DNA of 64,000 bases from positions 33,552-97,551 of the forward strand of contig CALPYF020000015.1 in NCBI GenBank assembly GCA_943327755.2, read 5' to 3'. Made by a program: the position numbers and the translations under genes. Below are positions 31,068 to 41,501 of the stretch, piece by piece. The stretch comes from Deinococcus hopiensis KR-140. GTDB taxonomy: Bacteria > Deinococcota > Deinococci > Deinococcales > Deinococcaceae. Numbering within the stretch: the stretch's first letter is position 1; each line of letters begins with the position of its first letter. The notes beneath the pieces were generated by a model. It saw only the letters and a program-made list of their open reading frames with translations. It made no database searches and was not told the DNA's origin.

Positions 31068-32438
31068 ATGACCACCCCGTCACCTGTTCCCTCCGTCCCT
31101 TCGGAACCGCGCCGCGTGGTGCTGGCCGCCGCGTCCTCCGGCAGCGGCAAGACCACCGTGGCGGCGCTGCTGTGCCGCGCGCTGCGGTCGCGGGGCCTGC
31201 GCGTGCAGCCGTTCAAGCTGGGCCCGGACTACCTGGACCCGACGCACCTGACCCGTGCGGCGGGCCGCGAGGCGCGGAACCTCGACTCGTTCCTGCTGGG
31301 GCGCCAGAGGCTGCGTGAGCTGTTCGCGCGGGCGGCGGCGCAGGCGGACGTGAGCGTCCTGGAGGGCGTGATGGGCCTGTTCGACGGGCGCGACCCGACC
31401 ACCGACGAGCACTCCACGGCGGACCTGGCACTGCTGCTGGACGCCCCGGTGGTGCTCGTGCTGGATGCCGGGGGGTCGGCGCGGACGGTCGCGGCGGTCG
31501 CGTGCGGCCTGCGGGACTTCCGGCCGGACCTGCGGGTGGCGGGCGTGATCCTGAACCGCATGGCGGGCGCGGGGCACGCGGCGCTGTGCGAGGCGGCCCT
31601 GGATCAGGTGAACCTGCCGGTGCTGGGCTGGGTGGCGCGCGACGCGGGGCTGCACCTGCCCGAACGGCACCTGGGCCTCCTGAGCGCCGAGCAGGCCGCC
31701 TGGGACGAGGCCGCCGCCGACCGCGCCGCCGCCGGATTGCGGCTGGACGCCCTGCTGGACGCCATCCACTCCCCGGCCCTGCCGGACGCGCCCGCGCCCG
31801 CGCAGGCGGGCGCGCCGGTGCGGGTGGCGCTGGCACACGACGAGGCGTTCCACTTCTCGTACCCGGACGCGCTGGACGAACTGCGGGCGCAGGGCGCCGA
31901 ACTGATCCGCTTCAGTCCGCTGCGGGACGCGGCCCTCCCGGCGGGCGTGGGGGGCGTGCTGCTGCCCGGCGGGTACCCCGAGGCGCACGCGCACGAGCTG
32001 AGCAGCAACGTGTCCATGCGCGAGTCCATCCGCGCGTTTGCCGCGTCGGGCGGCGCGGTCCTGGCCGAGTGCGGCGGCCTGATGTACCTCGGGGAATCGC
32101 TGGACGTGGACGGGCAGGACGTCCCCATGTGCGGCGTGATTCCCTACCGCACCCGCATGACGCCCCGCCTGACCCTCGGGTACCGCGACGCGACCGCGCT
32201 GCGGGACAGTCCGGTCGCCCCGGCGGGCGCGGCGGTGCGCGGGCACGAGTTCCACCACTCGGTCCTCACGCACGCGCCCACCCGGCCCGCGTGGCGCTGG
32301 ACGGCGCACGACGGCACTGTCACCGAGGAAGGCTACGCGCACAGGAACGTCCTGGCCAGTTACCTGCACCTGCATCTGGGCGCCGATCCGACCCACGCGG
32401 CCCGCTTCCTGGACGCCTGCCGCGCGGTGACCGCTTGA
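31068..32438 (+). CDS. cobB: Cobyrinate a,c-diamide synthase
   Basis: 456 residues, an ATP- and glutamine-dependent amidotransferase (CobB/CbiA) that amidates the a and c side chains of cobyrinate. The N-terminal synthetase has the P-loop AASSGSGKTTVAALL and DRAAAGLRLDALL in the linker. The glutamine amidotransferase domain has the catalytic Cys in LAECGGLMYLG and the His in GHEFHHS. It is the first gene of the cobalamin operon. No clear Shine-Dalgarno and no cobalamin riboswitch was seen in the 58 bases between site D and the ATG. Confidence 0.93.
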   Translation: MTTPSPVPSVPSEPRRVVLAAASSGSGKTTVAALLCRALRSRGLRVQPFKLGPDYLDPTHLTRAAGREARNLDSFLLGRQRLRELFARAAAQADVSVLEGVMGLFDGRDPTTDEHSTADLALLLDAPVVLVLDAGGSARTVAAVACGLRDFRPDLRVAGVILNRMAGAGHAALCEAALDQVNLPVLGWVARDAGLHLPERHLGLLSAEQAAWDEAAADRAAAGLRLDALLDAIHSPALPDAPAPAQAGAPVRVALAHDEAFHFSYPDALDELRAQGAELIRFSPLRDAALPAGVGGVLLPGGYPEAHAHELSSNVSMRESIRAFAASGGAVLAECGGLMYLGESLDVDGQDVPMCGVIPYRTRMTPRLTLGYRDATALRDSPVAPAGAAVRGHEFHHSVLTHAPTRPAWRWTAHDGTVTEEGYAHRNVLASYLHLHLGADPTHAARFLDACRAVTA

Positions 32439-33337
32439 GGGGCGCCCCGCGCCGGGCGCTGCTGCTGGCCCTGGCGCTGGACACGCTGGGTGAACCACCG
32501 GCGCCCGCGCACCCGGTCGTGTGGATGGGGCACCTGCTGCGCCGCGCGCGCGCCGCGTGGCGGGGACAGACGCCGCGCGCCCAGCTGATTGAGGGGGGCC
32601 TGGGCTGGGCCGCCGGAGTGACGCTGAGCGCCGCCCTGGGCGCGGCCTGCGGGCGGCTGCCGTGGTGGGTGCAGGGCGTGGCCCTCAAACCCCTGCTGGC
32701 CCGCACGGCGCTGCTGCGCGCGGGCGCGGAGGTCGCCGGGGCGCTGGAGGCCGGGAACCTCCCCGAGGCGCGGCGACTGCTGTCCTGGCACCTCGTGAGC
32801 CGGGGCACCGCCGACCTGACAGCCTCCGAGGTGGCGGGCGCGGCCATCGCCAGCCTCGCCGAGAACCTGAGTGACAGTGTCGTCGCGCCGCTGCTGCACG
32901 CGCGCCTGGGCGGCCTGGGCTGGGCCGCCGCGTACCGCTTCACGAACACCGCCGACGCCAGCTGGGGCTACCGCACCCCGCAGCTGGAATGGCCGGGCAA
33001 GGTCGCGGCCCGCGCGGACGACCTGCTGAACCTCGCCCCGGCCCGCCTGAGCGCCGCCTGCCTGCTGCTCGCCGCCGGGGGGCGGGGATTTTGGGTGTGG
33101 CGCGCGGACGCCCGGCGCACGCCCAGCCCGAACGGCGGGCACCCCATGAGCGCCGCCGCCGGGGCCCTCGGCGTGCGCCTGGAGAAGCGCGGCGTGTACA
33201 CCCTGAACGCCGCCGGGCGCGACCCCGACGCGGGCGACCTGCGCGCCGCCCTGACACTGGTCAGCCGCGCAGCGCTGCTGGCGGAGCTGGTCTGCCTGCT
33301 GCCCCTGCCCCGGCGGCTGACGGGGGCGCGGGCATGA
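32435..33337 (+). CDS. cobD: Adenosylcobinamide-phosphate synthase CobD/CbiB
   Basis: 300 residues, a membrane protein that joins aminopropanol phosphate to adenosylcobyric acid. Landmarks: ALALDTLGEPPAPAHPVVWMGHLL, ASLAENLSDSVVAPL, AAAYRFTNTADASWGYR and NGGHPMSAAAGALGVRLEK. A TTG start at 32435 is chosen because it overlaps the cobB stop (TTGA) and homology starts there; no in-frame ATG or GTG is available before the conserved core. The large frame extending upstream is a shadow of cobB. Confidence 0.88.
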   Translation: MRGAPRRALLLALALDTLGEPPAPAHPVVWMGHLLRRARAAWRGQTPRAQLIEGGLGWAAGVTLSAALGAACGRLPWWVQGVALKPLLARTALLRAGAEVAGALEAGNLPEARRLLSWHLVSRGTADLTASEVAGAAIASLAENLSDSVVAPLLHARLGGLGWAAAYRFTNTADASWGYRTPQLEWPGKVAARADDLLNLAPARLSAACLLLAAGGRGFWVWRADARRTPSPNGGHPMSAAAGALGVRLEKRGVYTLNAAGRDPDAGDLRAALTLVSRAALLAELVCLLPLPRRLTGARA

Positions 33338-34336
33338 TTCCCCTGATTCCCCGCGTGCCGCACGGCGGGCCCGGCGCGCAGCCCTTCGCCGGGCTGGATT
33401 TCAGCGTGAACGCCAACCCGTACGGTCCCAGTCCGCGCCTGATCCAGGCGGTGCGGGACGCCGACCACGCCCACTACCCCGACCCGACCTACGCCGGGGT
33501 GCGGGAGCAGCTGGCCGCGTGGCACGGCCTGAGTCCCGCCGAGGTCACCCCGGCGGTGGGCGCGTCCGAACTCCTGCACCGCCTCGCCCGGCTGTGCCTG
33601 AGTGACGGGGGCTCGCTGCTGAGCCTGCATGCGCCCTTCGGGGAACTCGCCCGCGCGGCTGCGCTGCTCGGCGCGCCCGTCACGGTCCTGCCCGAGGTGC
33701 CGGACACCCTTCCTGGCGGGACGCGCCTCGTGTACGTGGGGTACCCGCACAACCCGACCGGCCTCGCCCCCACCCCCGAGACGCTGCTGACCCTAGCGGG
33801 GCGCTGCCACGAGGTCGGCGCGCTGCTGATCGTGGACGAGGCGTACGCGCCCTTCGTCGCGCTGCCCGCCCCGCCGCGCCACCCCGCGCTGCTGCGCCTG
33901 CTCTCGCCGGGCAAGGCGCACGGGCTGGTCGGCGCGCGCCCCGCGTACGCGCTGGCCGCGCCGGGCGTGATCGCCGCGCTCGACAACCTCGCCCCCGCGT
34001 GGCACGTGCCGGCCGGAACCGCCGGGGTGCTCGCGGCCCTACCGTACGCCGCGCGTTTCCTCGCCGAGACGCTGCCCAGGGTCGCCGCGCACGCCGCCGC
34101 GCTCGCGGACGACCTGCGCCCGCTGGGCCGCGTGGAGCACCACGGCACGCCGTTCCTGACGCTGCGGGTCGGGGACGCCCGCGCCCTGAGTGCGGACCTG
34201 CTCGCGGCGGGCGTGCGGGTGCGGGACTGCGCGAGTTACGGGCTTCCGGACTGCATCCGTGTGAGCACACGCCTGCCGGGCGAGAACCGCGTGCTCGTGC
34301 GCGAGCTGCACTCACGGCTGGCAGTGGGAGGACGAC

Positions 34337-34344
<8 letters not shown>
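33334..34344 (+). CDS. cobC: PLP-dependent aminotransferase, CobC/threonine-phosphate decarboxylase-like
   Basis: 336 residues, fold-type I aminotransferase. It has a histidinol-phosphate aminotransferase-like N-terminus (LDFSVNANPYGPSP), YPHNPTG, VDEAYAPF and the PLP-lysine region SPGKAHGLVGARPAYAL. In a cobalamin operon such enzymes make (R)-1-amino-2-propanol phosphate from threonine phosphate. Note that cobC also names an unrelated phosphatase in enteric bacteria. The start overlaps the cobD stop (ATGA). Confidence 0.85.
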
Positions 34345-35745
<1,401 letters not shown>

Positions 35746-35749
<4 letters not shown>

Positions 35750-36252
35750 CCCTGGTGTTCGTGACGGGCGGGGCGCGCAGCGGCAAGAGTAGTTTCGCGG
35801 AGGCCCGCGCGGCGCAGGTGGGCGGCCCCGTCACGTACGTGGCGACCGCGCAGGCCTTCGACGACGAGATGCGCGACCGCATCGGACGGCACCGCGCCGA
35901 CCGCCCCGCCGGGTGGGTGACGCGCGAGGAACCCCTGCACGTCCCGGCGGTGGTGGGAGAGGTACAGGGCACGGTGCTGCTCGACTGCCTGAGCCTGTGG
36001 GTCAGCAACCTGATGCTCGCGGACTGGACGGACGACGCCGTGCTGGCCGCCGCGGACGACCTGCTGCGCGCCGCGCGGGACCGGGGCGGTGTGACCGTCA
36101 TGGTCACGAACGAGGTGGGCTTCGGGATCGTGCCGGACAACGCCCTGGCGCGCCGATACCGGGACCTGCTGGGCTGGGTGAACCAGCGCGCTGCCGCCGC
36201 GTCGGACGAGGCGTGGCTGATCGTCAGCGGGCGGCCCCTGCGCCTGCCCTGA
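35746..36252 (+). CDS. cobU: Adenosylcobinamide kinase / guanylyltransferase
   Basis: 168 residues. P-loop FVTGGARSGKSSFAEARA, HRADRP, LLDCLSLWVSNLML and VTNEVGFGIVPDNALARRYRD are the CobU family motifs. It phosphorylates adenosylcobinamide and transfers GMP. The GTG start overlaps the cobQ stop (GTGA) and follows GGAGGAA. It is the last gene of the operon; cobS, cobT and a transporter are not in the window. Confidence 0.93.
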
Positions 36253-36377
36253 GTACGGCCTCCACAGGGGTGAAGGTCTGCAATGCGCCAGGGACAGTTA
36301 GGACAGTATTGATGGGACCGCTCCTTCAGAGTTCTTCCGGCACCCGGGAGCAGGTCGGAGCCGCACGGCAGATGGGC

Positions 36378-36405
36378 TTGCAGGCGCGGGCCACGGGGCT
36401 ACACT
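36378..36405 (+). promoter_or_regulatory. Promoter of the PAAR gene (leaderless)
   Basis: TTGCAG at 36378-36383, 16-base spacer, TACACT at 36400-36405. The ATG at 36413 follows seven bases later, so transcription should start at or beside the start codon. Confidence 0.65.
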
Positions 36406-36412
36406 GCGGGGT

Positions 36413-36700
36413 ATGCCCCCCGCTGCCCGCGTCGGTGACCAACACACCTGCCCGCTGTACGACGGCAAGAGCCCGCATGTGGGCGGGCCAGTCAGCGCCG
36501 GAAGTCCCACCGTGATGATCGGTGGCCGCCCCGCCGCGCGCGTGGGCGACCAGTGCGTCTGCGCCGGGCCGCCCGATCAGATCGCGCGCGGCAGCAGCAC
36601 CGTCCGCGTCAATGGGCAGGCGCTGGCCCGGCAGGGCGATCAGACCGTCCACGGTGGGGTGGTCGTGGCGGGCGCACCGACCGTCCTGGTCGGCGGCTGA
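36413..36700 (+). CDS. PAAR domain protein
   Basis: 95 residues made entirely of PAAR-type repeats: PAARVGDQHTCP, VSAGSPTVMIGGRPAARVGD, GSSTVRVNGQALARQGD and VVAGAPTVLVGG. His and Cys residues at expected metal positions suggest a zinc-bound conical tip. PAAR proteins cap VgrG-like spikes of type VI secretion systems or extracellular contractile injection systems. No VgrG, tube, sheath or effector gene is in the window, so this is an orphan. A good promoter makes it independently expressed. Confidence 0.9.
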   Translation: MPPAARVGDQHTCPLYDGKSPHVGGPVSAGSPTVMIGGRPAARVGDQCVCAGPPDQIARGSSTVRVNGQALARQGDQTVHGGVVVAGAPTVLVGG

Positions 36701-36759
36701 CCCCAGCAGGACCTCCCTGCGCCTGACAGGGCGGATCCGGCGGCATGCTAGCGTCAGGC

Positions 36760-37221
36760 GTGATCCGCGTCCTGATCCTGTGAACCCACAATTCAGCCCG
36801 CTCCCAGATGGCCGAGGCCCTCACGCGGGACGCTGCCCGGCGCCTCGGCGTGCCGCTCGACGTGCACTCCGCCGGGACGGAAGCCACCCGCGTCAAGGAC
36901 GACGCCAGGACGGTCATGGCCGAACTGGGGCTCGACCTGAACGGTCACACGAGCAAGACCCTCTGGGACGTGCCCGACGCCCAGCATTTCGACTACGTGA
37001 TCACCGTCTGTGACAGCGCCGCTGAGGCCTGCCCCGCCTACCCCGGTCAGACCACGCGCCGCCACTACCCGTTCGTCGATCCCTCCGGCGGCAGTCTCGA
37101 CCGCTGGCGCGCCGTCCGTGATCAGCAGCAGGTGCAGTTCGGGGCGTTCGTGCACGCGCTCCGGGCCGGCCGCGACGTACCGCCCAGCTACGACGACAGT
37201 CTCGCCGTACCGCTGGCCTGA
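36760..37221 (+). CDS. arsC: ArsC-family arsenate reductase with in-frame TGA at the catalytic Cys
   Basis: 153 codons from GTG 36760. Codons 1-7 read V-I-R-V-L-I-L, codon 8 is TGA (36781-36783), and translation continues T-H-N-S-A-R-S-Q-M-A-E-A. This is the CX5R phosphate loop of thioredoxin-coupled ArsC/low-molecular-weight phosphatases with the nucleophilic Cys codon replaced by TGA. The resolving cysteines remain as C84 and C91 (VCDSAAEACPAYPG), followed by DPSGGS. Upstream TAGCGT lies five bases before the GTG, so a leaderless start is possible. If UGA is not read through, only an inactive protein from ATG 36808 (137 residues) could be made. Options are a selenoprotein, recoding, a nonsense mutation or a base error. 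No clear SECIS hairpin was seen by eye. Confidence 0.75.
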
Positions 37222-37262
37222 CGGGCAACGCCGCCAGGGCCGTGCCGTCGGCTGGCGACGGT

Positions 37263-37295
37263 CAGGGGTCCCGGGGGCAGCCCCCGGGACCCCTG
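37263..37295. terminator. Strong bidirectional hairpin
   Basis: Sixteen-base arms (CAGGGGTCCCGGGGGC and its complement) separated by one base, between the convergent arsC-like and ilvD genes. Confidence 0.6.
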
Positions 37296-37305
37296 CCAGC
37301 GGCTC

Positions 37306-39135
37306 TCAGATGTTCCGGACGGCGCCGCGTGCCGCGCTGGTGGTCATACTGGCATAGGCGCGCAGCGCACCGGTGATCTTGCGGGGGCGCGCCTCGGCCG
37401 GGTGCCAGCCGAGTTCCTGCTGCCGCTGGCGGCGCGCGGCGAGTTCCGCGTCGTCCACTGCGAGGTGAATGCGGCGCTCGGGGATGTCGATCTCGATCAC
37501 GTCCCCGGTCTGCACGAGGCCGATGGTGCCGCCCTCGGCCGCCTCCGGGGACACGTGCCCGATGGACAGGCCCGACGACCCGCCCGAGAAGCGGCCGTCC
37601 GTGACGAGCGCGCAGTCCTTGCCCAGGCCCTTGGATTTCAGGTAACTGGTGGGGTACAGCATCTCCTGCATGCCGGGGCCGCCCTTGGGACCCTCGTAGC
37701 GGATCAGGACGACCTCGCCAGCGGTCACGGTGCCGTTGAGGATCGCGTCCACGGCGGCGTCCTGCGACTCGAACACGCGGGCGGTCCCGGTGAACTTGAG
37801 GATGCTCTCGTCCACCCCGGCGGTCTTGACGATGCAGCCGTCCTCGGCGAGGTTGCCGTACAGCACCGCCAGCCCCCCGTCCTGCGAGAAGGCGTGCTCG
37901 GCGCTGCGGATGACGCCCTTCTCGCGGTCGAGGTCCAGCGCGGTGTACCGCCGGGCCTGCGAGAACGCCAGCTGGGTGGGCACCCCGCCGGGCGCAGCAC
38001 GGTAGAAGGTGTGGGTCGCCTCGTCGTCGGTGCGCTTGACGTCCCAGCGGTTCAGCGCGTCGGTCAGACTGGGTGCGTGGACGCTATGCACGTCGCGGTT
38101 CAGCAGCCCCGCGTCGTCCAGCTGGCCCAGGATGCCCATGATCCCCCCGGCGCGGTGCACGTCCTCCATGTGAACGTCGTTCTTGGCGGGCGCGACCTTG
38201 CACAGCACCGGCACGCGGCGCGACAGGCGGTCGATGTCCTGCATGGTGAAGTCCACGCCCGCCTCGTGCGCGGCGGCCAGCAGGTGCAGCACGGTGTTCG
38301 TGCTGCCGCCCATGGCGATATCCAGCGTCATGGCGTTCTCGAAGGCCTGGAAGGTGGCGATGTTGCGGGGCAGCGCGGACTCGTCGTCGCCCTCGTAGTA
38401 GCGCTTGGCCAGGTCGACGATGACGTGCCCGGCGCGTTTGAACAGCGCCTGCCGGTCGGCGTGCGTGGCGAGCACCGAGCCGTTGCCCGGCAGGGACAGG
38501 CCGAGCGCCTCGGTGAGGCAGTTCATGGAGTTCGCGGTGAACATCCCCGAGCAGGACCCGCAGGTGGGGCAGGCGCTGCGCTCGACGCTCAGGACCTCCT
38601 CGTCGCTGACGCTGTCGTCGGCGGCCATGACCATCGCGTCCACGAGGTCCAGCGAGTGCAGGGTGTCCTTCAGGAGGATCTTCCCGGCTTCCATGGGTCC
38701 GCCGGACACGAACACCACGGGGATGTTCAGGCGCAGCGCGGCCATCAGCATGCCGGGGGTGATCTTGTCGCAGTTGCTGATGCACACCATCGCGTCGGCG
38801 CAGTGGGCGTTGACCATGTACTCGACGCTGTCGGCGATCAGTTCCCGGCTGGGCAGCGAGTACAGCATGCCGTCGTGGCCCATGGCGATGCCGTCGTCCA
38901 CGGCGATCGTGTTGAATTCCTTGGCGACGCCGCCCGCCGCCTCGATCTCCCGCGCGACGAGCTGCCCGAGGTCCTTGAGGTGCACGTGGCCGGGCACGAA
39001 CTGCGTGAACGAGTTGACGACCGCGATGATCGGTTTCTGGAAGTCGCCTTCCTGCATGCCGGTCGCCCGCCACAGCGCGCGGGCTCCGGCCATGTTGCGG
39101 CCCTCGGTGGTGGTTCTGGAACGGTACGTAGGCAT
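37306..39135 (-). CDS. ilvD: Dihydroxy-acid dehydratase
   Basis: 609 residues, an iron-sulfur dehydratase of valine, leucine and isoleucine synthesis. Cluster ligands occur in CISNCDKITPGMLMA and CPTCGSCSGMFTANSMN; other family motifs are GHDGMLYSLPSRELIADSVE and DGRFSGGSSGLSIGH. The start at 39135 (MPTYRSRTTTEGRN) is standard for the family and has GGGGG upstream; a 24-codon extension is rejected. It is transcribed alone, convergent with the arsC-like gene. Confidence 0.95.
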   Translation of the reverse strand: MPTYRSRTTTEGRNMAGARALWRATGMQEGDFQKPIIAVVNSFTQFVPGHVHLKDLGQLVAREIEAAGGVAKEFNTIAVDDGIAMGHDGMLYSLPSRELIADSVEYMVNAHCADAMVCISNCDKITPGMLMAALRLNIPVVFVSGGPMEAGKILLKDTLHSLDLVDAMVMAADDSVSDEEVLSVERSACPTCGSCSGMFTANSMNCLTEALGLSLPGNGSVLATHADRQALFKRAGHVIVDLAKRYYEGDDESALPRNIATFQAFENAMTLDIAMGGSTNTVLHLLAAAHEAGVDFTMQDIDRLSRRVPVLCKVAPAKNDVHMEDVHRAGGIMGILGQLDDAGLLNRDVHSVHAPSLTDALNRWDVKRTDDEATHTFYRAAPGGVPTQLAFSQARRYTALDLDREKGVIRSAEHAFSQDGGLAVLYGNLAEDGCIVKTAGVDESILKFTGTARVFESQDAAVDAILNGTVTAGEVVLIRYEGPKGGPGMQEMLYPTSYLKSKGLGKDCALVTDGRFSGGSSGLSIGHVSPEAAEGGTIGLVQTGDVIEIDIPERRIHLAVDDAELAARRQRQQELGWHPAEARPRKITGALRAYASMTTSAARGAVRNI

Positions 39136-39387
39136 CGTGCCCCCGATGATGCGCCTAAAGCGGCGCGGCGGCGCGCAGGCATCCAAACAGGTGCGCCTCT
39201 CCCCCACTGCCGGGCCCTGGCCGTTGGGGGCAGATCATGGCCGCGCCGACAGGGCACGTGAGCCGCATCCCACAGGTGGGTCACCCGGGCGCCGGGGCGA
39301 CCTGGGCGGACGTCCCGGGCACCTGCCCGTGGATAAGGTGTGCCAGGAACACACAAACCGATCTGTTCAGGGCAGAATAGAGGGCAT

Positions 39388-40251
39388 ATGGCTCGACCCA
39401 AGACGAAAGCAGATGCCGTTGCCACGCCCCCCAGCCCCTACCGGGCCTTCGACGCCCTGATGGCCACCGCCGCCATCGACAGCCAGATTGAGGCGCTGGC
39501 CGACAGCGGCGCCGACACCGGCACGCTCGATCAGGCCCTGACGGAGGCGGTGCAGGCCGCGCACCAGCGCTGGGGCCTGGGCCTGCATCACCTGACCCAC
39601 GCCGCCCGCATGGACGGCAGCGACGTCCTGCTGCTCGTCGACGGCCGGCCCGCCGCGCGCTTGAGTGACGGCTCGGCCGCGCTGGCCCAGGCCTACGAGG
39701 GCATGCGGGCCACCGACGAGCGCGGCCTGAGCCTGTGGGGCGCCCTGGGCGACGGCCACCGCGTGCCCGGCGACACACCCGCCGCGCGCCTGAAAGTCCT
39801 CATCGAGGACGCCCGGGACTTCGAGACCCTCTGGACCCCCGCGCGGGGCGACACCCACCACCGGACCTGGCGCCGGGACGACACCCTGACCGTCGAGGTC
39901 ACGCGGCCCGCCAGCGCCGAGGCGGCCCTGTCCGACGCGGCCTGGGACGTGATCACCAGCATCAAGGACCGCACCTTCCAGCGCGAACTGATGCGCCGCA
40001 GCGAGGAGACCGGCATGCTCGGCGCGCTGCTGGGCGCCCGGCACGCCGGAGCACGCGGCAACCTGAACCTGATGCCCGACGCCCACTTCACGGTGCAGGC
40101 GACCGTGCACGCCGCCACCGGCCCCGACGCCCGCAACGCCGACACGCACCGCGCCCTGCTGCGCGCCGCCGCCGCCGAACTGGAGGAACTGCAGTCCCAG
40201 ACCACGCGGCAACTCGCCGACGTCCTGCGCCACGGCCTGAACAACCGCTGA
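39388..40251 (+). CDS. Conserved-looking protein of unknown function
   Basis: 287 residues, not recognised. The start at 39388 (MARPKTKADAV) has AGAGGG five bases upstream, which is better than the earlier in-frame ATG at 39340. The protein is soluble, with a basic N-terminal tail (residues 1-15), then Ala/Leu/Asp-rich predicted helices, a VLLLVDGRPAARLSDG segment near 70-90 and a helical C-terminus with possible coiled coil (AAAAELEELQSQTTRQLADVL). There is no signal peptide, cysteine or enzyme motif. It stands alone between ilvD (divergent) and a sugar kinase gene. Confidence 0.75.
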   Translation: MARPKTKADAVATPPSPYRAFDALMATAAIDSQIEALADSGADTGTLDQALTEAVQAAHQRWGLGLHHLTHAARMDGSDVLLLVDGRPAARLSDGSAALAQAYEGMRATDERGLSLWGALGDGHRVPGDTPAARLKVLIEDARDFETLWTPARGDTHHRTWRRDDTLTVEVTRPASAEAALSDAAWDVITSIKDRTFQRELMRRSEETGMLGALLGARHAGARGNLNLMPDAHFTVQATVHAATGPDARNADTHRALLRAAAAELEELQSQTTRQLADVLRHGLNNR

Positions 40252-40326
40252 CTCCAGGGGAAAGCGATTGAGTGATCAGCGGCCGCCCCACAGGCGGCGC
40301 GCAAGGCCCAGAGGCAATCGGCCCGT

Positions 40327-40369
40327 ACCGTGAGCTGTACCGGGGTTCCCCCCTGGCGCAGCTCACGGT
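40327..40369. terminator. Long inverted repeat after the unknown gene
   Basis: Eleven-base perfect arms ACCGTGAGCTG / CAGCTCACGGT; the 21-base interior can extend the stem through CCGGGG and CCCC. It is followed by CTTGACC. It lies 76 bases after one gene and about 60 before the next, so it could be a terminator or a regulatory hairpin. Confidence 0.45.
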
Positions 40370-40431
40370 CTTGACCTGCGATTCGGCCCAGACCCGGCAG
40401 GCCGGTCGCGCGCCGCTGTCAGAATGCAGGC

Positions 40432-41313
40432 GTGACGGCACTTCATCTCGGTCTGGACTTCGGCGGGAGCCGCAGTAAATGGCATCTGCTGCGGGGCGAG
40501 CAGACAGTCGCCAATGGGTTCACGCCGCCACTGACGGCGGCGCTGCTGGACACGCCGCAGGGCGCTGCCCACCTGCAGGCGCTGGCGCAGGCACTCCCGG
40601 CCCTTCCCGGTCGGGTGCATGCGGGCCTGCCCGGATTCTCGCCGTCCCGCCCGGACGCGGGGCAGCTGCGGGCGCAGCTCTGCGCGGCACTGGGCGTGCA
40701 GGACGCCCAGCTGACCCTGGAGAGCGACCTGGATCTGGCCTACCGTGCGCACCTGCACGCCGGGCGCGGCGTGCTGCTGTACGCCGGGACGGGCAGCGTG
40801 GCGTATCACGTCACGGCCGACGGGCGGGTGTGCCGCGCGGGCGGACACGGGTACCTGATCGACGATGACGGCGCGGGGTACGCCCTGGGGCGCGGCGCGC
40901 TGCGCTGGCTGACGCGGGAACAGGATCACGGTCGGACGCCGCAGGGCCCCCTGGCCGACGCGCTGGGGGCCCGCATGGGCGGCGTGGACTGGGACACGGT
41001 CCGTGACTTCGCTTACGGGGAACCGGGGGCGGCGCGGGTGGCGTCGCTCGCACCCGCCCTAGGTGAGGCGGCGGACGCCGGAGATGAGGCCGCGCGCGCC
41101 GTGGTCGAGCAGGTGGCCGGCTCGCTGTGCGATCTGGCGCTGGCCGTGCAGGCCCAGGTGGGGGCCCCGCTGCCGGTGACCGCGACCGGCGGGGCCCTGC
41201 GGGTCACGCCCCTGTTCATGTCGGCGGTCAGACGGCGCCTGCCGGGCGTCACGCTGCAGTTCCGCGATCATGCTCAGGCGGCGGCGCGTGAGGCGAGTCG
41301 AAGCCTGGGATGA
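40432..41313 (+). CDS. BadF/BcrA-type ATPase, probable N-acetylglucosamine kinase
   Basis: 293 residues of the ASKHA sugar-kinase fold. The phosphate-1 motif is LHLGLDFGGSRSKWHLL, the adenosine/phosphate-2 region is LLYAGTGSVAYHV, and GHGYLIDDDGAGYALGRGALR is the family signature shared with N-acetylglucosamine kinases. VTATGGALRVTPLF follows near the C-terminus. The GTG start lies six bases after CAGAAT, suggesting a leaderless message. It could feed NagA (5.5 kb) with GlcNAc-6-phosphate, but the sugar specificity is inferred. Confidence 0.8.
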   Translation: MTALHLGLDFGGSRSKWHLLRGEQTVANGFTPPLTAALLDTPQGAAHLQALAQALPALPGRVHAGLPGFSPSRPDAGQLRAQLCAALGVQDAQLTLESDLDLAYRAHLHAGRGVLLYAGTGSVAYHVTADGRVCRAGGHGYLIDDDGAGYALGRGALRWLTREQDHGRTPQGPLADALGARMGGVDWDTVRDFAYGEPGAARVASLAPALGEAADAGDEAARAVVEQVAGSLCDLALAVQAQVGAPLPVTATGGALRVTPLFMSAVRRRLPGVTLQFRDHAQAAAREASRSLG

Positions 41314-41501
41314 ACCGGCCGTGAGATGGACCGTGTTCACCGTCCGGCCATATGAGAAGAATGCCCGTGCATGACAGACGATTTCCTGCTAGAACCGGGT
41401 GAATGGCGTCCAGGGTGCCTCCCATCTCCATTCTGCGCTTCCTCATCTCTTGTTCTCACGTGTACACTCTTGCTCACCCCACGTCCCACAAGGAGTCCCT
41501 C

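Noticed and set aside
31502..32434. Long upstream extension of the cobD frame
   Set aside because: It lies inside cobB in another frame and has low-complexity Arg/Gly sequence; CobD homology starts at the TTG at 32435.
36784..36845. A SECIS-like hairpin after the arsC TGA
   Set aside because: Only short, bulged pairings were found by eye (CCCGC/GCGGG, GGC-CGAG-GCC). They do not match a clear bacterial SECIS, so no feature was called.
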